Positions 1-8,444 of a stretch of 64,000 nt of DNA are shown one piece after another. The notes beneath the pieces are model-generated. The model was not told the origin of the DNA and made no database searches. It was given only the letters and a program-made list of their open reading frames with translations. The DNA lies in the NCBI GenBank assembly GCA_963674475.2, contig CAXXFQ010000024.1, positions 620,001-684,000 of the forward strand, in the 5' to 3' direction. How positions within the stretch are numbered: position 1 is the first letter of the stretch; the number at the start of each line of letters is the position of its first letter. This DNA comes from CAXXFQ01 sp963674475 (lineage in GTDB: Bacteria > Planctomycetota > Planctomycetia > Pirellulales > Thermoguttaceae). Both the position numbers and the translations under genes were made by a program.

Positions 1-1371
1 CAAGGCTGGCTTGCCATATACCTGACGTAAACATTGAGCATAGCTATACGAAAATTGCTTGGAGTAAGAATGCGCCAGATAGATCGCACTGCGAACAAAA
101 ATACATATACTGATAAACCAGGCGACTTCCTCTAGTTGCCACCTCAGAAAGAGTGTGCCTAAAGTGACACCGATACATATAACAAAAGACACTACCACTT
201 GGCTGTTAACGACTGCTCGAATGTCTCCACCGCCCAATGCCAGAAAATAGTTCGCGTCCTGGATATGTGTTATGACAGTGCCCGTAGCGAAAACGGCTAC
301 AAAATACCATATCCAAACGCGATCTTGCCCGAGCCACAGGCCAATCAACTCTTGCCCAAATACACAAAATGGTATCATAATCCCGAAGCCAATGAACGCG
401 GTAACCATCCCTATCTTTATAGAAAGTTGTCCAAATCTTTCGTTTCCATGGCCTTTGGCTTCCCGGCTTGCCAATGGAACCAGAGGTCGGCTCACTTGCG
501 CTAAAAAGCCTCGCATTGCCGCAGCGATAACCAACGCGGGAGCAAAAGCGGTTACCATCTCTTCCCCCAACACTTTTCCGATGATGAGTACTGGACCTTG
601 AATGGCCGCCGTGTCGGCGATGGAATTGATGAGGTTTATGGAACTGAAACTCAACATGGAACGGAACGTGGCAAAGTGGATCTCCCGAAAAGATAAAAAG
701 TCAGACCCAATAAATTTCAAGCAAAACGCAAAACTGAAAATCACTTGTGTGAGTTGACTGAGCAAAATGGCAAGCCCGAAGAAAAAGATGGAGGGGCGAA
801 CCAGTTCAAAAAAAGCGATTATCAAAAGAAGGCGAAAAATGCAACCAAATGACGAAATCGCATTGGATACGTCGTAACGATTCGCGCCGAGAAGCAACCC
901 CGTAATCGCCGGTGATATCATTCGCAGGAAAAGGGCAACGGACATGCAAACCAGCAGGCCTGTCGTCTCCCAAACCAGGGTTTGGGGGATCGCATAGAAA
1001 TGGATAAAAAAAGGTATCGAACCCAAAGACAAAATCATGCCTAAAGCGCCTAAGCATCCGAGCATGGCTAGGCCCGTACTGCTTACCTGGCGAATTTTTT
1101 CCTGGTCTTTTTCCGTGATGGCTTTGGCGCAGTAACGTACCAGCGTTGGCCCCATCCCCAATTGCAAAATCCCAAAGAAAACCAGGGCCGAAGCTCCAAG
1201 CTGATAAATGCCATAAGATTGCTCACCAAGTCGCCAAATACCGTAGGGAAGCGAAATGAAGCCTATCGCCACCATGACCACCTGATTTACCCAACCGCTG
1301 GCCGCGTTCAGGGCAAATTGGCGCTTTAAGGAGATATGACTATCGGGATTTGGCGTGGCGTCTGCTGCCAT
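1..1371 (-). CDS. Wzx-like polysaccharide flippase, partial (C-terminus outside window)
   Basis: The frame starts with ATG at 1371 and stays open to base 1, giving about 457 visible codons without a stop. A short charged N-terminus is followed by about twelve hydrophobic segments with short polar loops, for example GIYQLGASALVFFGILQLG early and RGFLAQVSRPLVPLASRE near the middle. This is the pattern of the MOP/PST exporters that flip lipid-linked glycan units across the inner membrane. No glycosyltransferase is adjacent. A TylF-type methyltransferase 6 kb away on the other strand could belong to the same surface-glycan locus, broken up by insertions (inference). A MATE-type exporter is the alternative, but the basic loops and length favour the polysaccharide group. 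Confidence 0.8.
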   Translation of the reverse strand, partial: MAADATPNPDSHISLKRQFALNAASGWVNQVVMVAIGFISLPYGIWRLGEQSYGIYQLGASALVFFGILQLGMGPTLVRYCAKAITEKDQEKIRQVSSTGLAMLGCLGALGMILSLGSIPFFIHFYAIPQTLVWETTGLLVCMSVALFLRMISPAITGLLLGANRYDVSNAISSFGCIFRLLLIIAFFELVRPSIFFFGLAILLSQLTQVIFSFAFCLKFIGSDFLSFREIHFATFRSMLSFSSINLINSIADTAAIQGPVLIIGKVLGEEMVTAFAPALVIAAAMRGFLAQVSRPLVPLASREAKGHGNERFGQLSIKIGMVTAFIGFGIMIPFCVFGQELIGLWLGQDRVWIWYFVAVFATGTVITHIQDANYFLALGGGDIRAVVNSQVVVSFVICIGVTLGTLFLRWQLEEVAWFISICIFVRSAIYLAHSYSKQFSYSYAQCLRQVYGKPAL

Positions 1372-1989
1372 GAGAATCCTTCTCTAGAGCTGGCTTCATA
1401 ACCTTCAGTGGCATGAGATTAAAATAACTCGTTGCAGCAGAAGAGCTTAAGTAATGGCCATTTCGCAAGATGATGAATTTTCTGCCGCGTCAAACATATA
1501 AAGTTGGGTTTGAGGTAAACGAAAAACAATGAAAAAAATGAGCCGATGCTTTCTGAGCCTGCGGTGTCAAGCAAGAGCGGTGCCAGGCCGATACTGAATC
1601 ATCCTTGCTTCAAAGGCGTTTTGCGGGTGCCACGAAGTGAAGCTCCAAAAAAGATTTGCCAAAAACCATTTCCGTCAATGAACACCTGTCGGCGACGACC
1701 TGCGGTCCATTATGAACGCAAAATGACAGTGTTTTCGGTTTCGTCCATCTCGCTTGCTTTGATGATTACGTTAAGAAAGTCATGAAACCAGTTCTGGGTA
1801 TCGGTAACCTTGAATAGGATATAATCTATTGCTTTTGCGCAGTATAGCTAAATAGAACAACACCAACAATAGCGATTAAATCTGAAGATCTCCAAAACCT
1901 CGTCAGGAAAATACAAAGTGGAATAGATAGGGTTAATAGGTAGGATTTTTACGTCCCGTAGCCGATGCGAAAAGCCAGTCTTGGACTGG
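1372..1989. other. Intergenic stretch, no recognised gene
   Basis: About 620 bases upstream of the flippase. The open frames here are short, have no ribosome binding site and resemble no family I know. I see no convincing RNA gene, and no promoter that I would stand behind. Confidence 0.5.
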
Positions 1990-2027
1990 TGACCGGCTTT
2001 AATTTTCTGTACCGGGGGTTATGAGAG
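1990..2027 (-). repeat. IS-end scar, copy a
   Basis: On the minus strand this reads CTCATAACCCCCGGTACAG followed by AAAATTAAAGCCGGTCA. The same roughly 35-base sequence lies at 8246-8279, 12342-12377, 34598-34633 and 44855-44890. At 34598 it forms the right end of the intact IS3-family element and continues about 18 bases past the terminal inverted repeat. Here only the end survives. Confidence 0.75.
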
Positions 2028-2074
2028 TTTCGCTTGGTTGAGGAGAAGATGGCTGGTGGTGAGATTGGGGGCAG

Positions 2075-2130
2075 TGGCTTAGGCGGAGATGGTTTTCGCC
2101 AAAGATGAGGAATCGGTCGAGGACTGTGGG
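2075..2130 (-). pseudogene. Integrase C-terminal relic
   Basis: The minus strand encodes VLDRFLIFGENHLRL, close to the CLDRFLVFGENLLYL encoded at 35850-35955. This is the conserved region after the last catalytic Glu in rve-type integrases/transposases. No more of the protein is readable, and the frame soon runs into an IS-end scar. It is a dead fragment. Confidence 0.55.
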
Positions 2131-2147
2131 TACTCGCCCATTGCCTA

Positions 2148-2632
2148 GCAGTGATGGAAAAAAGAATGGTTCTGGTACGATGAGGCTTCAAGCGATAGCA
2201 AACAGATCCGCCGCCACCGCCAAAAAGACCGACTGAAAAATCGCCTTCATCGCCTTGCCTTGCCAAAGGGGTAACCGGATGACAAGCAATGGTACCCCAC
2301 TGAAATGGCGGCCAAAAAAGCCTTCGTGCGGTTCCAAGTGAGATTCAGCGGTTTTAAGCCATTCTAACCAGACAAAAATGACAATTCTTAATTGCTCAAG
2401 TCGGGACCATCAGCAGACATCCCAGACCGATGCTCTAAGAGGTGGGCTCTACCGCTCACGCTAGCGAAAAATTTGAGAAAAACGGCTCGACCTGTTTCGT
2501 ATCGCAAAGAAAAAGCCTGGAAAACTCAGGATTTCATGGAAAACTTTGCCCATCAGTACCCAAGTCCGTCGTACCAATATGGGCACCCCATTTTTAGAGC
2601 TCTTTCGAACTATAGACAGGCGTAAAGAGATA
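2148..2632. repeat. Roughly 470-bp interspersed repeat, copy A
   Basis: Runs from AGCAGTGATGGAAAAA to about AAAGAGATAG. Long blocks match 38605-39030 and 44951-45388, including CTCAAGTCGGGACCATCAG, CAGACCGATGCTCTAAGAG and GCCCATCAGTACCCAAGTC. Copies differ by scattered substitutions and small indels, and no shared long frame survives. On the minus strand a loosely conserved stretch (RTWVLMGKVFHE) is visible in copies A and B, so the element may have been coding once. Confidence 0.8.
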
Positions 2633-2637
2633 GAAAA

Positions 2638-2682
2638 CTCGGGCATCCGGCGGAACCGAAGGGGTTCCGCCGGATGCCCGAG
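2638..2682. repeat. Perfect 20-bp stem hairpin
   Basis: The arm CTCGGGCATCCGGCGGAACC (2638-2657) is followed by a five-base loop and its exact reverse complement (2663-2682). There is no T-run on either side, so a simple intrinsic terminator is unlikely. It sits at the junction of repeat copy A and a small broken Cys-rich gene. Confidence 0.85.
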
Positions 2683-2689
2683 TCGGAGC

Positions 2690-2849
2690 GTCGAAGAGGT
2701 CGAGGCGATTCTCGCCATCTGCAAGACATGCGCAAACTACAACGGCGCCGGGTGCAACCTCTGCGGATGCCGCGTTAACCGCAAACGAGCCGCGAGAGCT
2801 CAATAAAGCGAGAATGGCAACCGAGCGGTGTCCGATCGGGCTGTGGTGA
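2690..2849 (+). pseudogene. Small Cys-rich (zinc-ribbon-like) protein, broken
   Basis: One frame encodes VEEVEAILAICKTCANYN, then GCNLCGCRVNRKR. After a frameshift near 2795 the neighbouring frame continues NKARMATERCPIGLW and stops at 2849. The spacing CxxC...CxxCxC with NRKR and a C-terminal TERCPIG-W matches small Cys-rich proteins of unknown function often seen in phage or accessory DNA. The N-terminus is absent. A second fossil of the same 3' end lies on the minus strand at 12158-12252. Confidence 0.6.
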
Positions 2850-2897
2850 AGTTGGTTGCCACTGCTCAAGTACTCCGTTCGTCTCTCTTGCGCTCGA

Positions 2898-5800
2898 TTA
2901 CTCATAATCCGCATAAGCGGCTGCCATGAGTTTTTCTTGTTCCGACTCCTGCTTTTCAGACTTTTTTGCGTTCAATTGACGTTGTTGTAGGTCCATTGCC
3001 AACGTTGTCAAAAGGCTTTCGTTCAAGGTGGAATTAGCTGCGAGTGGTTCTTGGGAGACCGGTTCGGGCAGCCCCACTCGACTAGCGAAGAAATCATGCG
3101 AGATTTTGACGCCACGCTCCGCGGGACGTTGGACGGGGCCGTAAGTGATTTCGGGTGGAGCGGAGTTTTTCGAGGTTAAGAATGGAAGGATTGCCGCTTG
3201 TTGCATCCTGCTTGAAATGGGAGCGGTGACTTCGATTGGACTTCCTGAGGGTGGCGTTGTTCCCAAAGCTTTGAGATAGTTTTGCCGGAAGGCGAACAGG
3301 TCGGCCGTGTCGACGTCATCGTCGGCATCCAAATCAAAACGGAAGTCGAAACCGACATCCGTGCTGGTCTTCTGATAGGTTTTGCGGAACCGGAAGAGGT
3401 CGGCGAAGTCGACATCCCGGTCGCCATCGCTATCCCCAAAGAAGCTGTGGAATTCGAACGTGTAATCGGCAGCCATCGGGTTGCCGGTTGGGTCAACCAC
3501 GGCGTCGGCAGGAATGGTTGCCGAGTAATTGCCGTCCGGCAGTCGACCACCGGGTAAGCCGGGGAAAGTCCACGTAGCGGTGAAGTTGTCCGGATAGACT
3601 TCAACCGTCATCGCATCAGCAGGAATTATTTCGCCTGTGGTGAGATTCGAAAGCTGCAACGCGTCGGCGTTCAGTAGATCCATTACCGTTTCGTGGAAGC
3701 CCACGTCGATACGGCGGATGACTGATCGCTCGTTCCCTTGGCCGATTGTCACCTCAACAACGCGTGGCGGGGCATTGACGTCCGATTCGTACGCCCCGAT
3801 GTCGACGGTTCCACCAAAAATACGCGGGTTGCCATCAAGATCGGTTGTCAGCGGATTCCCCTCGGCATCGACTGCCAAGCTGTTATCCCCCGCGTCGATG
3901 GCAGGGCTGTTAGGCCGAAGACGAAGATCGCCATAGTCGTCGTTGGCTCCTTCGTCGATTTCCGGTGTCGACGGATCGTCCCCCCAGCCATCGCCGCCGT
4001 CGGATGGGTTGCGAATAAACTTTGGGTCCGACCCGAGAAGGCAACTATTGAGCGACGTGACAATGCCCGAAATTTCCGCCCCCGAACTTGTCTCGTTAAG
4101 CGAGACGATGGAGTTGTGGAGAAACAAAGTATCCGCACAATTATAAATTCCCCCGCCATTCTCGGCCGTGTTGCCGCTGGTTGTTACGGAGGTGAGATTC
4201 ATTGTGTCTAGGTTGTAGATTCCCCCGCCATCGACCGCCGTGTTCCCGGCCATTTGAGTGTTTACAACGGTCAGATCTCCAAAATGGGTACCTCCTTGGT
4301 GGGAGTTATATACTCCTCCTCCTTGGGCAGCTTGATTGCCCACAATGGTGGAATCGGCAATGGTCATGACGTCTTGATTGGAAATCCCGCCTCCCCCCAT
4401 TACCCAATAGCCTTCGCCCGTAGATTTATTGCCGGTAACGGTCAATCCGGAGAGACAAAAGGTTCCCATGTTGGCAAGTGCCCCGCCGTGGCCCCCGGCG
4501 GTGTTTTTCGTGAAGACGGAGTCGACAACCGTTCCGCTTCCCCAGTTGTGAATCGCACCGCCACCCGCCTCGGCGTAATTTCCTTCAAAGAACGAACCCG
4601 AGACGGAAAGTTCCCCTTCACTTCCACTGCAAATCGCACCACCATCGTATCCGGCTGCCGTGTTGTTGAGGAAAGTCGATTCAGCGACTGTCAGCGTTCC
4701 AAAGGAATGATAAATTCCACCACCAGAGTATTGGGAGTAATTTCCCGAGATGACGGTATCGGTTATGGTGCAATTGCCGGAACCCATATGAACTCCACCT
4801 CCACCCCCAGACATATAACCAAGAGTGGAGTTATCCGAGATGGTCGAACCTTCTATCGTTGCTGTGCCGATGATAATAATTCCTCCAGCAATACCGTAGT
4901 CCGTCGCATTATTATGAGAGATTGCTGAGTTCGTTATGGTCAAATCACCTCTTGAACGAATTCCTCCTTGTGAATGGTTCGACACGGTGGAATTGGAGAT
5001 ATTGAGACTACCTTCCTCATTCACGATACCGGTTTGACTGCAATTGGTAACAATCGATCCCTCAATACTCAATTCTCCACCTTCGAGATAGACTCCATAC
5101 TGATTTTCACTGATCTCGGTATCTCGAATGTTCGAATTGAAACAATTGCGGATGCGAATTCCGGCACTGTTTGTGTTTGAGATAGTCGAGCTGTCAATAG
5201 AAACAGTCTCGCAGGAATCGACATTGATCCCGCTAGCCCAATCTTTTGCTGAATTGTCTGAAATCGTGGTGTTGGTGATAAGTAAATTGCCTTTACGCTG
5301 ATAGATTCCCCCTCCAGAACTTTGCGTCGAAGAATTATCAGAGACGGTTGAATCGACTAAAGTCAAGTCTATATGGAAGGCATAAATCCCACCGCCGTCA
5401 TCGTATGCCGTGTTGCCAGAAATCGTCGAATCGGTAACGACCAAGTTGCCCTGATAAAAGAAAAATACACCACCGCCACGACTGCCGGCGGTATTGTTTT
5501 CTATGATTGAATTGTTGAGACTCAATTCGCAATCATTAAAACAGTTAATTCCGCCGCCATCGCTGCTGGCTGAGTTTTCAGAAATGCTCGAACTCGTGAC
5601 ACTTACAGTGCTACCTTTGTGGCCGCATATTCCGCCGCCACCGCTGCTAGCTGAATTATTTGAAATTGTGGTATTGGTGACGGTCAAGTTACCAACATCC
5701 TGAGAGATTCCTCCGCCAGAGCTGGCTGAGTTTTCAGAAATGCTTGAACCCGTGACGCTCAGTGTGCTATCTGTGGAACCGCAAATCCCACCGCCAACGC

Positions 5801-6458
5801 TGTCGGCCGAGTTGCCTGAGATCGTTGAATTGATCACACTTAGATTACCAGCATTGAAAATCCCGCCCCCTCGTGCTTGTTCCGGATTGGCGTAATAGAT
5901 TGGACCATCCGCATTCCCGCCGGTAATCGAAATTCCGTCGAGCGTCGCCTCAAAGTTCTCACCGCAAAAGACGACGGTGTAGGCGTTGTCGGAAGTGTCG
6001 GCTTGAATGCCCAGATCCCCGGAAAGAATCGTTTCGTGGGTCGCCCAGTCGCGCTGGTCCAATGCAGCTTCATTTCCCTCAAAACCACCGTAAAGGGCCA
6101 CGTGGTCCAAGAGTGAGAAGGCGGCTGACCGTTCGTTTTCCGGCTCGAGCCGTTTGGTCGGCAGATACGAGCCTTCGGCGATCCAGATCTGATCGATATC
6201 GTTCGTCTCGATTTCGTCGGCATTGAGAACCTCGGCCCGATCGAGCGCCAATTGCAGATCGTCATAGGCAGAACCCCACGCAAGGCCGTCGCCTCCGGCC
6301 AGTGCATCGGCGTCGACGTGCAACACGGAAAGCATCCGGCGGTCTTCGAGCGGCTCGAGCCGCAGGCGATGTTGTCGGTTGGCCAGATTACCAAGCCGTG
6401 AAAGTTGAGCGATATTATTTCGAGAGAGACAATCCGTGGTCTTTTTCCATAACGACAT
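2898..6458 (-). CDS. Giant secreted beta-helix protein with dockerin-like C-terminus
   Basis: 1186 residues from ATG at 6458, preceded by an AGGGG ribosome binding site. Residues 34-44 are LEPLEDRRMLS, the planctomycete N-terminal export motif. After a globular start (residues 45-180) come many repeats of the kind GGGIYN/TISGNSA, typical of right-handed parallel beta-helix and polymorphic-membrane-protein-like domains. Near residue 880 an Ig-like segment begins, then two calcium-binding dockerin/EF-hand-like loops (DSDGDRDVDFADLF and DLDADDDVDTADLF). The protein is probably surface-exposed or released, and may bind or process polysaccharide; no catalytic motif is visible. It is paralogous to the protein at 39258-44108 and shares its 5' leader. 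Confidence 0.85.
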   Translation of the reverse strand: MSLWKKTTDCLSRNNIAQLSRLGNLANRQHRLRLEPLEDRRMLSVLHVDADALAGGDGLAWGSAYDDLQLALDRAEVLNADEIETNDIDQIWIAEGSYLPTKRLEPENERSAAFSLLDHVALYGGFEGNEAALDQRDWATHETILSGDLGIQADTSDNAYTVVFCGENFEATLDGISITGGNADGPIYYANPEQARGGGIFNAGNLSVINSTISGNSADSVGGGICGSTDSTLSVTGSSISENSASSGGGISQDVGNLTVTNTTISNNSASSGGGGICGHKGSTVSVTSSSISENSASSDGGGINCFNDCELSLNNSIIENNTAGSRGGGVFFFYQGNLVVTDSTISGNTAYDDGGGIYAFHIDLTLVDSTVSDNSSTQSSGGGIYQRKGNLLITNTTISDNSAKDWASGINVDSCETVSIDSSTISNTNSAGIRIRNCFNSNIRDTEISENQYGVYLEGGELSIEGSIVTNCSQTGIVNEEGSLNISNSTVSNHSQGGIRSRGDLTITNSAISHNNATDYGIAGGIIIIGTATIEGSTISDNSTLGYMSGGGGGVHMGSGNCTITDTVISGNYSQYSGGGIYHSFGTLTVAESTFLNNTAAGYDGGAICSGSEGELSVSGSFFEGNYAEAGGGAIHNWGSGTVVDSVFTKNTAGGHGGALANMGTFCLSGLTVTGNKSTGEGYWVMGGGGISNQDVMTIADSTIVGNQAAQGGGVYNSHQGGTHFGDLTVVNTQMAGNTAVDGGGIYNLDTMNLTSVTTSGNTAENGGGIYNCADTLFLHNSIVSLNETSSGAEISGIVTSLNSCLLGSDPKFIRNPSDGGDGWGDDPSTPEIDEGANDDYGDLRLRPNSPAIDAGDNSLAVDAEGNPLTTDLDGNPRIFGGTVDIGAYESDVNAPPRVVEVTIGQGNERSVIRRIDVGFHETVMDLLNADALQLSNLTTGEIIPADAMTVEVYPDNFTATWTFPGLPGGRLPDGNYSATIPADAVVDPTGNPMAADYTFEFHSFFGDSDGDRDVDFADLFRFRKTYQKTSTDVGFDFRFDLDADDDVDTADLFAFRQNYLKALGTTPPSGSPIEVTAPISSRMQQAAILPFLTSKNSAPPEITYGPVQRPAERGVKISHDFFASRVGLPEPVSQEPLAANSTLNESLLTTLAMDLQQRQLNAKKSEKQESEQEKLMAAAYADYE

Positions 6459-6682
6459 GGCCGTTTCTACCCCTGCACCTTCTTGTGACGTCTATTGTGC
6501 CGTTTTAATCTATCCTGTTTCTCGCAACCCGGCACTTTGAACCGGGCGTCTCAAGCAAGGCCGCTTGCGCAACGGTGTCGTTTAGAGTGTGAAATGGTCT
6601 TAATTATCTATTATAACAACACCAAGAGAGACAATTTTATTCTAACAGAACGAGAAGGATATCGCAATCGATCTATTTTAAA
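6459..6682 (-). promoter_or_regulatory. Conserved leader of the first giant gene
   Basis: This region aligns almost end to end with 44109-44328, the leader of the paralogous giant gene. Shared blocks include a small hairpin CCCGG-(9 nt)-CCGGG at 6528-6546, the neighbouring GCAAGGCCGCTTGCGC block, and a distal AT-rich block around ACAATTTTATTCTAAC. It presumably holds the promoter and 5' UTR. I could not match it to a known riboswitch. Conservation may only reflect gene duplication. Confidence 0.5.
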
Positions 6683-6746
6683 AGAAGACGCCTCAAAAGA
6701 GGGGTGGTAGAAAGCGGAATTCGCTTTTTTCTCGCATTCCGTCAAC

Positions 6747-6953
6747 TTAAGCCCCAGAAACCGCTCTCCCCCCTACCCCGCCTTCTGCTCGAACTGCTTG
6801 GCCCAGTAGAGAAAAGTTCGCTTCCGGGATCCTTTCCTTTTCGCGGAATTCCCGGTGCGTCATACCGGCCGGGCGATCATGGTACCGCTCGATCATCTCT
6901 TGCCAATAGTCGGGGGTTCGCATGCAGGTACCCCCCCAATCAATCGCCGCCAC
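6747..6953 (-). pseudogene. IS66-type TnpA-like fragment
   Basis: The minus strand encodes RTPDYWQEMIERYHDRPAG followed by MTHREFREKERIPEANFS, matching the start of the small helix-turn-helix accessory proteins of IS66-type elements (W..li.r....glt..eFc....is..tF..w). After this the frame degenerates. No TnpB or TnpC gene follows, so it is a stranded fragment. Confidence 0.55.
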
Positions 6954-7100
6954 ATGATCTGTCGCATCCGGTCTCCCTCTTGTTTGCTAAAGGAAATTCA
7001 CCCCCAAGACCAGAAGCCAAAGCAACAACGCACTTCCTGGAGCGGTTGCAGCTTTTGTAACTTTTCCCGGTCCCGCACGAACCGAGCCCATGCCCTACTG

Positions 7101-7321
7101 TTCAAAAGCTGGTCCATATGGTATGAGATAATCAGAAACCTGTAAGAGCGAGTGCAAACTCTTGAAAAAAAGCGGTAAAGAAAGCGTCATACACCGGAGT
7201 AGTTTATTCGGAAACTCTGATGCGAATACGCGGGTTCAATGCGGGCAAAACGATCGGTGAGGCGTTTCAAACATGGGTAACATGAAATTGGAACTTCATT
7301 ATTTGCGGCAGCAGTACGGCC
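7101..7321 (+). pseudogene. Decayed left end and orfA of an IS407-like IS3 element
   Basis: From TTCAAAAGCTGGTCCATATG to CGGCAGCAGTACGGCC this segment follows the left end and orfA of the intact element at 33351-33570 base by base, with many substitutions and indels. Recognisable pieces include the left inverted repeat, GGGCAAAACGATCGGTGAGGC and the codons for WRQQYG. There is no intact frame. It ends 100 bases before the methyltransferase start. Confidence 0.75.
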
Positions 7322-7421
7322 AGAAATATAGTCATTACACTTTACTTAACTCGAACTCTCAAAATCACTGCTACAGAAATTAAACCCGGTCACCAACATT
7401 TTAAGTCTTGGAGGAGATGTT

Positions 7422-8138
7422 TTGAAAAATACCTATCCATGGTTGCAAAGTCCCTTCATTCAAAGTTTTGGAGGCGGTGTGCTGGAACGCACGGTAATCC
7501 GTTTTGCCTCGCGGATCGAGATGAACGGCCTCGCCGGACACAAAGACAAGGAAACGCTCCGGCTGATCCGCAGAACACGCCGAGAAAGAAAATGGCTATT
7601 GACCGCCAACGAGGCTTTCCTGGTCCACTCAATCGCTCGTGCGCAGAGCCAACAACCGGGCGCAATCGCTGAAGTCGGAGTCTTCGAGGGCGGCTCGGCC
7701 AGGATGATTTGTGAAGCCAAAGGAGACGTGACGCTCCATCTCTTCGACACTTTCGAAGGCTTACCGGATGCCTCAGAATACGATGCAACCGCACACCACA
7801 ACAAGACCCATATGTACGCATGCAGTCTTGAATCGGTCAAGCAATACCTTCAGCCATACCCCAACGTGTTCTTCTATAAAGGTTTTTTCCCCGATTCGGC
7901 GGCACGGCTACCGGAAGACGAGACGTTTTCCTTTGCGCATTTCGACGTCGACCTGTACGAGAGCACACGGGGATGCCTGGAGTATTTCTATCCGAAGATG
8001 ATCACCGGCGGCATCATCCTGTCGCACGACTACTCCATTCTGGCAGGCGTACGAAAAGCGTTTGACGAGTTCCTCGACGACAAACCCGAATCTCTGATCG
8101 AACTGCCAACCACCCAATGCCTCGTGGTGAAGATGTAG
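7422..8138 (+). CDS. TylF/MycF-family SAM-dependent methyltransferase
   Basis: 238 residues. The start is TTG at 7422 with a GGAGGAG site about eight bases upstream; a nearer ATG (7417) is out of frame and stops after two codons. AEVGVFEGGSA (83-93) is the SAM-binding loop, LFDTFEGLP (107-115) the next family motif, and FDVDLYEST (174-182) with HDY (202-204) the metal-binding/active-site region seen in macrocin O-methyltransferase relatives. In surface-glycan loci such enzymes methylate sugar hydroxyls. The substrate cannot be told from sequence. It is monocistronic and flanked by transposon relics on both sides. Confidence 0.85.
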   Translation: MKNTYPWLQSPFIQSFGGGVLERTVIRFASRIEMNGLAGHKDKETLRLIRRTRRERKWLLTANEAFLVHSIARAQSQQPGAIAEVGVFEGGSARMICEAKGDVTLHLFDTFEGLPDASEYDATAHHNKTHMYACSLESVKQYLQPYPNVFFYKGFFPDSAARLPEDETFSFAHFDVDLYESTRGCLEYFYPKMITGGIILSHDYSILAGVRKAFDEFLDDKPESLIELPTTQCLVVKM

Positions 8139-8444
8139 GTAACCGCTTGAGGAAGTGCGTTGAGGAAATGGCGTAGTTTGGCTTCGTCGAGGAGGCGATG
8201 ATTGGATGTGAGATTGGGGGCAAGCTCAACCCTGCCCCGTACCTTCATAACCGGAGGTACAGAAAATTAAAGCCGGTCAGGAGGTTGTGGATGGCCAGCT
8301 CAGGCTCTGCGGAAGCCACCTTGTCCAATCCACTGTACCTTTATGGACACCCAAGTGTGAGGTCGCTCCCTATCTGCACATGGCGTACTGAGATAGTAAA
8401 CCAAGTGTCAGTCTACGGAACCGGATGGGGGGAGCCCAAAGCCA
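8139..8444. repeat. Repeat debris with IS-end scar, copy b
   Basis: 8165-8225 (GAGGAGGCGATGATTGGATG ... GAGATTGGGGG) resembles pieces at 2027-2090 and 45415-45485. 8246-8279 is the IS407-like end scar (CATAACCGGAGGTACAG...). The rest, to the end of the photolyase-related gene, holds nothing I recognise. Confidence 0.6.

Noticed and set aside
2400..2470. tRNA-like look of the conserved centre of the 470-bp repeat
   Set aside because: The minus strand has GAGCGGTAGAGCCC, which recalls a D-arm, but there is no acceptor stem, anticodon arm or T-arm with proper spacing in any of the three copies.
2638..2682. Hairpin as terminator of a neighbouring gene
   Set aside because: No T-run on either side, and the nearest stop codon on the minus strand (2898) is over 200 bases away.
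4254..4928. 224-codon open frame on the plus strand inside the giant gene
   Set aside because: It lies opposite the repetitive beta-helix coding region, has no ribosome binding site and its sequence only mirrors the repeats.
6459..6682. Cyclic-di-GMP or other known riboswitch upstream of the giant genes
   Set aside because: The GACGC/CCGG pieces recall GEMM, but the conserved tetraloop, receptor and P1 pairing are missing.
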